Positions 40,681 through 47,696 of a stretch of 47,696 nt of DNA are shown here, piece by piece (positions within the stretch are counted from its first letter, which is position 1; every line of letters begins with the position of its first letter). A program made the translations under genes and the position numbers. The stretch is from NCBI RefSeq assembly GCF_001424875.1, contig NZ_LMCT01000004.1, positions 134,471 to 182,166 on the forward strand. The letters run 5' to 3'. The notes beneath the pieces are model-generated. The model had not been told where the DNA came from. It saw only the letters and a list, made by a program, of their open reading frames with translations, and searched no databases. The DNA is from Kitasatospora sp. Root107 (GTDB lineage Bacteria; Actinomycetota; Actinomycetes; Streptomycetales; Streptomycetaceae).

Positions 40681-43028
40681 GCAGTCCGATCAGCCGGGTG
40701 GTCCGCTCGGGCGTGGGCCGGCGGCGGGTGCAGACGGTGGTCATCGCGGTGGCCGTGATGATGGCCGTCGCCTCGGCGGTGGTGGCCTGGGCGTTGCTGG
40801 TCGCCGTGAACGCCCCCTTCGACCACGCCTTCGCCCGGCAGCACGGCGCGCACCTCACCGTGCAGTTCGACCCGGACCAGGTGGGCGCCGAACAGCTCGA
40901 TGCCGCCGGGAAGCTGGCGGGTGTGACGGCGAGCGGCGGTCCGTACCCGACCACCACGATCCGGGGCCTGGACCAGGAAGGCCGGCGGACACCCACGCTC
41001 ACGCTGGCCGGGCGGTCGAGCCCGGGAGGAGAGGTGGACCGGCTGGACCTGCAGTCCGGCCGGTGGGCGGAGCAGCCGGGCGAGCTGGTGCTCGCCACCT
41101 CGTTCGCCGGGCCCGCCTTCGAGCTCGGCTCCACGCTGCGGGTCCCGGACGCCGCCGGCAGCCCGACCCTGACGGTGGTCGGCCTCGCCCTGTCGGCGAG
41201 CCGGACCGCCGACGCCTGGGTGACGCCCGGTCAGCTGACGGCGCTGGCCTCGGCGGACCACCCGGTCACCACCCAGTGGCTCTACCGCCTCGACGCCGCC
41301 GGGACGAAGGAGCAGCTCGCCGCCGCCCGGGAGCGGCTCGCCGCAGCCGTACCGCCCGGTGCGCTGCTGGGCGCCCAGTCCTATCTCGACACCAAGCGCG
41401 CCGCCGACCAGGGCGCCGCGCCGACCATCCCGTTCCTGGTCGCGTTCGGCGCGCTCGGCCTCGCGATGTCGGTGATCATCGTCGGCAGCGTGGTCAGCGG
41501 CGCGGTCGGCACCAGCCTGCGTCGGATCGGCATCCTCAAGGCAGTCGGCTTCACCCCGGGCGAGGTGGTCCGGGCCTACCTGGCCCAGGCACTGATCCCG
41601 GCCGCCGCCGGCATCGTGCTGGGCGTGCTGCTCGGCAACCTGTTGGCGCTGCCGCTGCTGGCCGACACCGAACAGGCTTACGGCGCAGCCTCGTTGGCGG
41701 TCGCCTGGTGGGTGGACCTGCTGGTGCCCGCGGTCGCCCTGCTGGTGGTCGGGATCGCCGCGCTGGTCCCCGCGCTGCGGGCCGGCCGGCTGCGGACGGT
41801 GGAGGCCATCGCAGTCGGCCGGGCGCCGCGCACCGGGCGTGGCCAGTGGGCCCACCGGGCGTTCGGCCGACTGCCGCTGCCGCGCGCGGTGACGTACGGC
41901 CTGGCCGTTCCGTTCGCCCATCCGGTCCGGGCGGTCGCGATGCTGCTCGCGGTGGTCTTCGGCACCGTCACGGCCACCTTTGCGGTGGGGCTGACCAGCT
42001 CGATGGGTGCGATCACCAAGGCGCAGGACCGCGAGAGCCTGGCGGCGGTCTCCGTCTTCAGCGGCGCTGCCCACGGCCCCGGGACACCGGCCCCCGGGCA
42101 ACTCGTCTCCGCAGCTGCCGACCCGGCCAAGGTGCGCGCCGCCGTCGAGGCCAACGCGGGCACCGCCTCGTTCTACGGCAGGGCCTTCGCGGAGGTCACC
42201 GTGGCCGGTATCCCCGGCGCCGCCCAAGCCGTCCTCTACCAGGGCGACTCCGCCTCCGGCGCCCCCGAGCTGATCTCCGGTCAGTGGCTCACCGGCCCCG
42301 GGCAGGTGGTGGTGCCGACCCGGTTCCTGGAACGGACCGGCAGCAGGATCGGTGATTCGGTGCGGGTCACCCAGGAGGGCGACACCAGGACCCTGCGGAT
42401 CGTCGGCGAGCTCTTCGACACCTCGAACGACGGGACGCGTCTGCACGCCGACCAGGCCGACTTCCCGAAGGCCGGGCCGGTGGCCTTCCTGGTCACGCTC
42501 AAGCCCGGCGTCCGGGCCGCCGACTACGCGGAGCAGGTCGCAGCGGTGGTGCGGCCGCTCGGCGGTGAGGCGATCGCCAATCAGCCCTCGGAGCGGGGCA
42601 ACCTGGTCCTCGTGCTGCAGGCGATGGCGACTCTGCTCACCCTGATGCTGGTCTCCGTGGCGGGCCTCGGCGTGCTCAACTCGGTTGTCCTGGACACCCG
42701 GGAGCGCGTCCGTGACCTGGGCATCTGCAAGTCGCTCGGGATGTCGCCGAGCCAGACCGTGGTCCTGGTGCTGACCTCGGTGGCCGGGATCGGCCTGTTC
42801 GGCGGAGTGCTGGGCGTACCGGCCGGGTTCGCGCTGCACAGCTATGTGCTGCCGGTGATGGGGCACTCGGTGGGCACCAACCTGCCGTCGTCGGTCCTGG
42901 AGGTGTACCAGGCACCGCAGTTGGCGCTGCTGGTGGCGGCCGGGATCGCGATCGCGCTGCTGGGCGCACTGCTCCCGGCGGGGTGGGCGGCGAAGACTCC
43001 GGCGGCGACGGCGTTGCGCGCGGAGTAG
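40677..43028 (+). CDS. Large FtsX-type ABC transporter permease
   Basis: A 783-residue permease with two FtsX units. After the first helix (VVIAVAVMMAVASAVVAWAL) comes an external domain (about 50-255), then three helices (VAFGALGLAMSVIIVGSVVS; AYLAQALIPAAAGIVLGVLL; WVDLLVPAVALLVVGIAALV) with the RRIGILKAVGFTPGEVV loop. A second copy follows: helix VAMLLAVVFGTVTATFAVGL, an external domain (about 445-655) and three final helices with RVRDLGICKSLGMSPSQTVV. The ending AAKTPAATALRAE is typical. It works with the ATPase just upstream, probably in export or extraction of envelope-active compounds, under control of the divergent kinase/regulator pair. Confidence 0.94.
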   Translation: MSSPISRVVRSGVGRRRVQTVVIAVAVMMAVASAVVAWALLVAVNAPFDHAFARQHGAHLTVQFDPDQVGAEQLDAAGKLAGVTASGGPYPTTTIRGLDQEGRRTPTLTLAGRSSPGGEVDRLDLQSGRWAEQPGELVLATSFAGPAFELGSTLRVPDAAGSPTLTVVGLALSASRTADAWVTPGQLTALASADHPVTTQWLYRLDAAGTKEQLAAARERLAAAVPPGALLGAQSYLDTKRAADQGAAPTIPFLVAFGALGLAMSVIIVGSVVSGAVGTSLRRIGILKAVGFTPGEVVRAYLAQALIPAAAGIVLGVLLGNLLALPLLADTEQAYGAASLAVAWWVDLLVPAVALLVVGIAALVPALRAGRLRTVEAIAVGRAPRTGRGQWAHRAFGRLPLPRAVTYGLAVPFAHPVRAVAMLLAVVFGTVTATFAVGLTSSMGAITKAQDRESLAAVSVFSGAAHGPGTPAPGQLVSAAADPAKVRAAVEANAGTASFYGRAFAEVTVAGIPGAAQAVLYQGDSASGAPELISGQWLTGPGQVVVPTRFLERTGSRIGDSVRVTQEGDTRTLRIVGELFDTSNDGTRLHADQADFPKAGPVAFLVTLKPGVRAADYAEQVAAVVRPLGGEAIANQPSERGNLVLVLQAMATLLTLMLVSVAGLGVLNSVVLDTRERVRDLGICKSLGMSPSQTVVLVLTSVAGIGLFGGVLGVPAGFALHSYVLPVMGHSVGTNLPSSVLEVYQAPQLALLVAAGIAIALLGALLPAGWAAKTPAATALRAE

Positions 43029-43038
43029 CGAACGGCGG

Positions 43039-44049
43039 TCAGACGGCCAGGAGTTCGGGGTGGTGACGCTTCGTCACCTCGGGGTGGGCGCGGGCGTAGC
43101 CCTTGAGTTCGTTGCGGCCGAACTCGGCGAACAGGGGGTTGCGGGGGTCCTGGGTGGCGCCGGGGGCGTGGTGGGCCTGCGGGAAGTCGAGGGGGGTGAT
43201 GTGGGCGTCGAGGCGGGGGTTGTAGAAGAACGGGACGGAGAAGCGCTCGCGGGCCCCCGGCGGGCTGACCACCCGGTGGCTGGTGGCCTTGAGGTAGCCG
43301 TCGGTGGCGACTTCGAGCAGCTCGCCGAGGTTCACCACGAAGGCGCCGGGGAGCGGCGGGACGGAGAGGAATGTCCCGTCGGAGCGGAGCACTTCTAGGC
43401 CGCCGACCTGGTCCTGGAGCAGCAGGGTGATGAAGCCGTAGTCCTTGTGGGCGCCGACGCCCTGACCGGTGCCGTCGGGGGCGGTCCCTGGGTAGCGGAC
43501 CAGCTTGAGCCGCAGGTGGGGGTGGCCGGCGAAGGCGTAGTCGTAGAAGTCGGGGCGGGCGCCGATCGCGGCCAGCAGCTCGTGCAGCAGCCGGGCGGCG
43601 ACCGAGCCGAGGTGGTCGATCCAGTTCAGGGTGGCGGCGCGCAGGCCGGGGACGGCGGCGGGCCACTGGTTCGGCCCCTCCAGCCACCAGTACGGCTGCT
43701 CGCCGGGGCCGGGCACGTGCGGCGGGAGCTCGGCGCCGATGTCGAGCTGGTCGCGCCAGTCCCGGCTGCCGGCGGTGTGCTCGGTGCCGGTGCGGGTGTA
43801 GCCGCGGTAGTGCGGGGAGTTGAGGTTGCTGACGGCCAGCCGGTCGGCTTCGGGCAGCGCGAAGAAGGCGTGCATGGCGTCGGTCAGCTCGGTGGTCTCC
43901 CCGGCAGTCACGCCGTGGCCGGTGAGCTGGAAGAAACCGACCTCGGTGGCCGCGCCGCGCAGGGTGTCGTGCAGCCGGGCCCGGTCGTCGGCGGAGCCGT
44001 CGGCGAGCGAGAGGTCGATGACGGGGAGGCCGGTGAGTTGCTCTGTCAT
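43039..44049 (-). CDS. Isopenicillin N synthase-like Fe(II)/2-oxoglutarate-dependent oxygenase
   Basis: A 336-residue non-haem iron oxygenase of the IPNS/plant 2OG-dioxygenase family. The N-terminal DIOX_N part has PVIDLSLADGSADDRARLHD and GFFQLTGHGV. The iron triad is His-x-Asp in GAHKDYGFITLL and the distal His in KATSHRVVSPPG, followed by Arg and Ser of ERFSVPFFYNP, which would bind the 2-oxoglutarate carboxylate. Family members hydroxylate, desaturate or cyclise small molecules; this substrate is unknown. ATG 44049 (MTEQLTGLPVIDL) is chosen because the longer frame upstream has no family sequence. It stands alone, converging with the permease gene, and no biosynthetic cluster is evident. 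Confidence 0.92.
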   Translation of the reverse strand: MTEQLTGLPVIDLSLADGSADDRARLHDTLRGAATEVGFFQLTGHGVTAGETTELTDAMHAFFALPEADRLAVSNLNSPHYRGYTRTGTEHTAGSRDWRDQLDIGAELPPHVPGPGEQPYWWLEGPNQWPAAVPGLRAATLNWIDHLGSVAARLLHELLAAIGARPDFYDYAFAGHPHLRLKLVRYPGTAPDGTGQGVGAHKDYGFITLLLQDQVGGLEVLRSDGTFLSVPPLPGAFVVNLGELLEVATDGYLKATSHRVVSPPGARERFSVPFFYNPRLDAHITPLDFPQAHHAPGATQDPRNPLFAEFGRNELKGYARAHPEVTKRHHPELLAV

Positions 44050-44257
44050 GGTTGCCGTCCGAGGTGAGTCCCCCTGGGATCGAACACAGCACCAGGTTAC
44101 CGTCGGAAGGGGGTTGACCTGGGGTGGAACCGGAGGAGACTGGTAGGTACACCCCGGATCACCGGATGGAGCCCGCCCCGCAGGCAGAGACGTCCGCCCG
44201 CCCCGCGAGAGCACACATCCAAGCCCCCGGTCAGGCCCCCGGCAACTCCGTTCGGGA

Positions 44258-44287
44258 GCCGGTTCTCGGCGACGACCGAGCCCCGGC
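44258..44287 (-). terminator. Stem-loop downstream of the VOC gene
   Basis: GCCGG-TT-CTCGG (44258-44269), loop CGACGA, CCGAG-CC-CCGGC (44276-44287): ten base pairs with a 2x2 internal loop, 35 bases beyond the VOC stop in the leftward direction. It is the only structure seen in the 272-base gap between the oxygenase and VOC genes. Confidence 0.4.
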
Positions 44288-44321
44288 GCTCGAAGCGGGA
44301 GTACCGGGGACTGCGCTGTGC

Positions 44322-44661
44322 TCAGCTCTTTCGGGGTTCGCCCCGGTACGTGCCGAAGGCCCAGAGGTTGCCCTCGGGGTCGCGCACGGTGAAGTCCCGT
44401 GAACCGTCAGGCCCGTAGTCGGTGTCGTGCGGCTCCGCGACCACCGAGGCCCCGGCGGCGACCGCCCGGGCGAACAGCGCATCCGGGTCCTCGGTGACCA
44501 CCACGTAGGCACCGAAGTTGCCCGGCCGCTGCGGCCACGGGCCCGTCCGCGTAGACGGCGGTCGCCTCGAAGCCGAACGCCTCGGTCAGGAAGCGGATCA
44601 GCGCGTGGGCGTCACGCGCCCGCAGACTGGGCCAGACCTGGGGCGGGGGCGGCTGGGTCAT
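44322..44661 (-). pseudogene. VOC/glyoxalase family protein, broken by an internal deletion
   Basis: A single VOC domain read in two frames. The start frame (ATG 44661) gives VWPSLRARDAHALIRFLTEA, FGFEATAVYADGPV, typical of the first beta-alpha-beta unit. The second frame gives WPQRPGNFGAYVVVTEDPDA, LFARAVAAGASVVAEPHDTD, then DFTVRDPEGNLWAFGTYRGE and the stop at 44322. VOC proteins of this subgroup normally have about 20-30 residues between DGPV and the GxFxAYV strand (a strand with the first metal ligand and a GGGxVMLGS turn). Here they are absent and the frame changes, at a GC-rich inverted repeat (GGCCGC-A-GCGGCC). Without the block the metal/substrate site would be incomplete. Confidence 0.8.
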
Positions 44662-44745
44662 CGGGTGCTCCTCGGTGGGGGCCGGCTCTCCCGGCTCAGG
44701 TTAGGCCGAGGCCGCGCCGTTCCAGCGGATTCCCGCCGCGATTCC

Positions 44746-45363
44746 TCAGTCGGTGACGACGACCTCGACGCCGGCCGCGAGCATGTTGGCGATGATCTGC
44801 TCGGCCAGCGTCTCGTGGCAGATCAGCAGGTCCATCGGTGGGTCGCCCTTCATGACGACCAGGTAGCCGCTGCCGGTGGGTTCGAGCTGCCACCGGTCCC
44901 GCCCGGTGGTCCACATGTCCTGGTAGGCGGCGAGGTCCGGTTCGGTGGACGGCGGCTCGGCCCGGAGCGTGACGGCGGGCAGGTAGCCGCCCGGGCGGGT
45001 GGGCCGGAACGACAGCCCGGAGGGCCGGTCCGGCCCCAGAGCTGCGAGCACCTCGACCGCCGGGTAGCCGAACAGGTCCACGTCGTCGAGCACGACGGCG
45101 ACGTCCGCGGGGCCGTACCAGTGCGGCCGCAGGTGCCGTCGTAGTACGACGCTGTCCAGGGGACTGTCCGGTGCGGTCCCCGCCCGGGCGCTGAGCTCGA
45201 CGTCGCCCCACCGGACGGAGTACGCCCAGGCCGCCGCCTCGTCCTCCCGGACGGCGCCGAGGCCCGCCAGCACCTCCCGTGTGGCGGCACCGTCCAGACC
45301 GAAGCGGAGCACCCCCGCACCGTCCGGCAGGCGGATCCCGATGGCTGGCAGCAGTTCGAACAT
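44746..45363 (-). CDS. Conserved hypothetical protein
   Basis: A 205-residue soluble protein with no signal peptide or membrane helix. It starts MFELLPAIGIRLPDGAGVLR and continues AATREVLAGLGAVREDEA, an acidic middle with SPLDSVVLRRHLRPHWYGPA and DVAVVLDDVDLFGYPAVEVL, and ends with LAEQIIANMLAAGVEVVVTD. The repeated LDDVDLFGYPAxEVL pattern and tryptophan-rich segments resemble small actinobacterial proteins of unknown function, possibly related to immunity- or SMI1-like proteins, but I cannot assign a family. The composition matches the neighbours. It lies between the broken VOC gene and the GlxA-type regulator. Confidence 0.72.
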   Translation of the reverse strand: MFELLPAIGIRLPDGAGVLRFGLDGAATREVLAGLGAVREDEAAAWAYSVRWGDVELSARAGTAPDSPLDSVVLRRHLRPHWYGPADVAVVLDDVDLFGYPAVEVLAALGPDRPSGLSFRPTRPGGYLPAVTLRAEPPSTEPDLAAYQDMWTTGRDRWQLEPTGSGYLVVMKGDPPMDLLICHETLAEQIIANMLAAGVEVVVTD

Positions 45364-45415
45364 CCGCTGATCGTGGCGACCGTCGGCAGGTCACCGCAAG
45401 TCGCGTTCGTTCGGG

Positions 45416-46369
45416 TCAGCGTTGGTACTGGCGCCGGTAGGCCGACGGGCTGATGCCCATCGTCTCCCGGAAGTGGTGGCGGAACCCCGCGACGGTCAGG
45501 CCCACGCGGCCGGCCACCGTGTCGATCGGATGGTCCGCGGACTCCAGGAGTACGGCGCCGGCCCGGATCCGCTGCTGCGTGATCCAGCGGCCCGGTGGCA
45601 GGCCCGTCGTGTCGACGAAGCGACGTTCGAACTGACGTACCGACAGGTGGGCGACACCGGCCAGTTCGTCGACGGTCAGACGCCGGTGCAGGCTGTCCAG
45701 TGCGTACCGGATGGCGTGGCCGATCGGGTCGTCGGACGGGGCCCGGCCCACCGGGTGCTCCGCGAACTGGGCCTGGCCGCCCTCGCGGTGGGAGGCCACG
45801 ACCATCCTGCGGGCCACCCGGGCGGCGACCTCGGCGCCGTGGTCCTTGCGGATGAGGTGCAGGCAGACGTCGATGCCGGCGGCCGTACCGGCGGCGGTGA
45901 CGACCGACCCGCTGTCGACGTAGAGCACCGAGGCGTTGACCGTCACCTCCGGGTGGCGTTCCTGGAGCAGCCGGGCGTGCCGCCAGTGCGTGGTCGCCTC
46001 CTTGCCGTCCAGCAGGCCCGCGGCGGCCAGGGCGAACGCGCCGCTGCAGATGGACACCACGCGCGCTCCTCGCGCGGACGCCTCGCGCAGCGCGTCCAGG
46101 ACCACAGGGGAGACGTCCCGGCGCACGTCCGCGACCCCGGGGACGATGACGGTGTCGGCGTACCGGAGCCGGTCCAGGCCGTGGTGCACCACGATGTCGA
46201 AGCCGCCCACGACCCGGTGCGGGCCGGGTGTCTCGGCGCACAACTCGAACCGGTACCACCAGTCCACGTCCAGCTCCGGCCGGGAGACCGCGAACACCTC
46301 GGCGACCGTGGCGAGTTCGAACGGGGCCATCCCGTCGAAGGCGAGGCAGGCGATCCGGTGGCGGTGCAT
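45416..46369 (-). CDS. GlxA family transcriptional regulator (DJ-1/PfpI domain plus AraC HTH)
   Basis: A 317-residue regulator. The N-terminal DJ-1/PfpI amidotransferase-like domain (about 1-180) has RIACLAFDGMAPFELATVAE, ADTVIVPGVADV and the nucleophile-elbow segment VVSICSGAFALAAAGLLDGK, followed by TTHWRHARLL. The C-terminal AraC domain (about 215-315) has LAGVAHLSVRQFERRFVDTT, and ends with VGLTVAGFRHHFRETMGIS and SAYRRQYQR. Such proteins sense small metabolites, often nitrogen- or arginine-linked, or act in stress control. The gene is divergent from a second DJ-1/PfpI gene 70 bases away, its most likely target. Confidence 0.93.
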   Translation of the reverse strand: MHRHRIACLAFDGMAPFELATVAEVFAVSRPELDVDWWYRFELCAETPGPHRVVGGFDIVVHHGLDRLRYADTVIVPGVADVRRDVSPVVLDALREASARGARVVSICSGAFALAAAGLLDGKEATTHWRHARLLQERHPEVTVNASVLYVDSGSVVTAAGTAAGIDVCLHLIRKDHGAEVAARVARRMVVASHREGGQAQFAEHPVGRAPSDDPIGHAIRYALDSLHRRLTVDELAGVAHLSVRQFERRFVDTTGLPPGRWITQQRIRAGAVLLESADHPIDTVAGRVGLTVAGFRHHFRETMGISPSAYRRQYQR

Positions 46370-46439
46370 GGCGGAATCCTAGCGGTGGATGCCGTTTCCG
46401 ACACTGTCGGCAGCGGTTGGCGGGCCCGAGTCTGGTGGC

Positions 46440-47237
46440 ATGAGACCTGACGCCATTACGCCACTGACCTTCGGAATGCTCGTCTTCGACGAGGTCGAGG
46501 TCCTCGACCTGGGAGGCCCCTTCGAGGTCTTCAGCACGGCCGGCCGGCTGGCCCGCACCGACGAGGGCGAGCCCCTGCTACGCGTCCTGACGGTCGCACC
46601 GGCCGACAAGCTCGTCCGCGCCCGTGGCGGGCTGCAGGTGACGGCGGATCACACTCTCAACGAGGATCCGAGCTTCGACGTCCTGGTGATCCCAGGCGGC
46701 GTCACCACGGCGGTCGAGGCGGACGCGGACGTGATCGACTGGCTGGCCAGGCGCCGGCAGACCTCCGCGCTGACGTTCAGCATCTGCACCGGGGCCTTCC
46801 TGCTGGCTGCCACCGGGGCGCTGAACGGCCGCCGGGCCACCACCCATTGGGAGGATCAGGAAGAGCTGGCCCGGCGGTGGCCGGACATCCACGTGCACAC
46901 CGACGTCCGGTGGGTCGATGACGGCGACATCGTCACCTCCGCGGGGATCAGTGCGGGCATCGACGCCAGCCTGTACATCGTGGGGCGGATCTTCGGCGAA
47001 CAGCTCGCCCGTCGCACCGCCCACCAGATGGAGTACGTGTGGGCGGCCGACCGCACCGGCGAGCTCGCGGACTACCGAGTGGTTTCGATTCAGAAGCAGC
47101 TGGTTGTTTTTTGCAAGCAGGGTGGCTATGGTGGTGATCACACCAGCTACGAGACATCGAGGAACTGCAGATGCGCACCGGGTTTCGATTCAGAAGCAGC
47201 TGGTTGTTTTTTGCAAGCAGGGTGGCTATGGTGGTGA
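46440..47237 (+). CDS. DJ-1/PfpI family protein with a suspect C-terminus
   Basis: A DJ-1/PfpI-type protein whose first about 213 codons are normal: TFGMLVFDEVEVLDLGGPFE, DVLVIPGGVTTAVEAD, the Cys elbow LTFSICTGAFLLAATGALNG, RATTHWEDQEELARRW, and ITSAGISAGIDASLYIVGR-like text ending in AHQMEYVWAADRTGELADY. This group is close to cyclohexyl-isocyanide-hydratase/ThiJ-like proteins. From 47081 on the frame runs into a 99-base segment that is repeated in tandem and that really contains the promoter and start of the next gene, so the last about 50 residues are probably not genuine and the true stop is lost or hidden. ATG 46440 is divergent from the GlxA-type gene. Confidence 0.75.
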   Translation: MRPDAITPLTFGMLVFDEVEVLDLGGPFEVFSTAGRLARTDEGEPLLRVLTVAPADKLVRARGGLQVTADHTLNEDPSFDVLVIPGGVTTAVEADADVIDWLARRRQTSALTFSICTGAFLLAATGALNGRRATTHWEDQEELARRWPDIHVHTDVRWVDDGDIVTSAGISAGIDASLYIVGRIFGEQLARRTAHQMEYVWAADRTGELADYRVVSIQKQLVVFCKQGGYGGDHTSYETSRNCRCAPGFDSEAAGCFLQAGWLWW

Positions 47238-47280
47238 TCACACCAGCTACGAGACATCGAGGAACTGCAGATGCGCACCC
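47081..47280. repeat. Exact direct tandem duplication, period 100 bp
   Basis: Bases 47081-47179 are repeated without change at 47181-47279. The unit contains a promoter, a dyad, the ribosome site and the first codons (ATGCGCACC) of the last gene. The period is the same as that of the second duplication at 47502-47696. Confidence 0.95.
47204..47245 (+). promoter_or_regulatory. Promoter and dyad upstream of the RibD_C gene
   Basis: TTGTTT (47204-47209), 17 bases, TATGGT (47227-47232), followed by the inverted repeat TGGTG-ATCA-CACCA (47232-47245), which overlaps the end of the -10. A second, duplicated copy lies 100 bases upstream (47104-47145). Start codon at 47271. Confidence 0.55.
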
Positions 47281-47696
47281 TGATCAGCACCGCTTTCATC
47301 TCGCTCGACGGCGTCGTGGAGGGCCCGGGTGGCGAGCCCGGCTACCGGAACTCCGGGTGGACCTTCAAGGACATCGAGTTCCTCCCCGAGGCCTTCGAGA
47401 TCAAGGGCCGGGAGCAGCAGGAGGCCACCGCGATCCTGCTGGGCCGGGCCAGCTACGAGGCGTTCAGCCCGGTGTGGCCGGACATGGCGGACTTCGCCGA
47501 CTACAAGGTGATGCCGAAGTACGTCGTCTCCACCACCCTCACCGAGGACGACCTGGTGTCGAACTGGGGCGAGACCACGATCCTGCGCTCGCTCGACAAG
47601 GTACAAGGTGATGCCGAAGTACGTCGTCTCCACCACCCTCACCGAGGACGACCTGGTGTCGAACTGGGGCGAGACCACGATCCTGCGCTCGCTCGA
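47271..47696 (+). CDS. Dihydrofolate reductase family protein (RibD C-terminal domain), partial
   Basis: The 5' part of a RibD_C/DHFR-fold protein: start TLISTAFISLDGVVEGPGG, then GWTFKDIEFLPEAFEIK, the nucleotide-binding segment EATAILLGRASYEAFSPVWP, DMADFADYKVMPKYVVS and STTLTEDDLVSNW. These small proteins reduce pterin- or pyrimidine-like substrates with NADPH; the specific reaction is unknown. GAGG at 47259-47262 is the ribosome site of ATG 47271. The authentic frame can be followed to about 47600 (about 110 residues of a usual 180-200). After that a 95-base duplication with a non-triplet period shifts the frame, so the remaining codons to the window end are not reliable. Confidence 0.8.
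   Translation, partial: MRTLISTAFISLDGVVEGPGGEPGYRNSGWTFKDIEFLPEAFEIKGREQQEATAILLGRASYEAFSPVWPDMADFADYKVMPKYVVSTTLTEDDLVSNWGETTILRSLDKVQGDAEVRRLHHPHRGRPGVELGRDHDPALAR
47502..47696. repeat. Second direct duplication at the window end, period 100 bp
   Basis: Bases 47502-47596 recur exactly at 47602-47696, the last base of the window. The copies are separated by five bases, giving a period of 100 bp, identical to that of the duplication at 47081-47280. Confidence 0.95.

Noticed and set aside
44746..45363. Hypothetical protein as an immunity protein
   Set aside because: Its LDDVDLFGYP-type repeats recalled immunity-like families, but there is no polymorphic toxin or secretion gene near it, so no function was assigned.
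47171..47611. ORF starting with MRTGFRFRS at 47171
   Set aside because: It starts in the first copy of the 100-bp duplication and continues in the wrong frame. The true start of the RibD_C gene is ATG 47271.

Overview
The window is high-GC DNA with third codon positions that are almost all G or C, frequent GTG starts and ATGA/GTGA stop-start overlaps. Together with the gene families present (S53 peptidases, I36-like secreted proteins, DUF1876, DUF993, NarL-type two-component pairs, LPXTG remnant) this points to a Streptomyces- or Kitasatospora-like actinomycete chromosome. I see no rRNA, tRNA, CRISPR array, insertion sequence or phage module, and no gap between genes longer than 300 bases. 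Layout from the left: an LPXTG protein remnant; a secreted sedolisin (S53) peptidase; a HEAT-repeat protein; a DUF2000/AraC divergent pair; a small ABM-like protein; and a TetR/SDR divergent pair with clear palindromic operators. From 7060 to 18208 lies a carbohydrate-catabolism locus built around a divergent control region (9583-9698). A frame-disrupted DUF2264 gene and a sugar isomerase go left; eight tightly coupled genes go right (sugar-binding lipoprotein, two permeases, 2-hydroxyacid dehydrogenase, Gfo/Idh/MocA oxidoreductase, DUF993 aldolase-like protein, TIM-barrel isomerase, glycerate kinase). Their order suggests uptake of a sugar-like compound, oxidation/isomerisation, aldol cleavage and entry into glycolysis as phosphoglycerate; the substrate cannot be read from the sequence. 

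18209-23505 carries two tandem I36/beta-gamma-crystallin-like secreted proteins, fused into one frame after loss of the first stop and preceded by a duplicated leader, then a lipoprotein and a MacAB-like export set (adaptor with a peptidoglycan-binding domain, ATPase, permease). Next come a stand-alone EPSP-synthase homologue with alanine at the position of E. coli AroA Gly96, a Pr6Pr membrane protein, a NarL-type two-component pair with a membrane partner, a ferredoxin-NADP reductase (FprA-like), a membrane protein of unknown role and a DUF1876 protein. 

31274-37799 is a compact fatty-acid beta-oxidation unit: alpha-methylacyl-CoA racemase, acyl-CoA dehydrogenase, thiolase and the two-domain FadB-like enzyme, with a MerR regulator convergent at its end. 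A near-identical 19-bp dyad lies just downstream of the operon promoter and upstream of the merR gene, so one regulator probably controls both. 37816-43028 holds a second NarL-type two-component pair divergent from an ABC ATPase/large FtsX-type permease pair. The right end has an Fe(II)/2-oxoglutarate oxygenase, a VOC gene broken by an internal deletion, an unknown protein, a GlxA-type regulator, a DJ-1/PfpI protein and a RibD_C/DHFR-family protein. 

The last 620 bases contain two direct duplications, both with a period of exactly 100 bp. These look like assembly artefacts at a contig end, so the C-terminus of the DJ-1 gene and the 3' part of the last gene should not be trusted.
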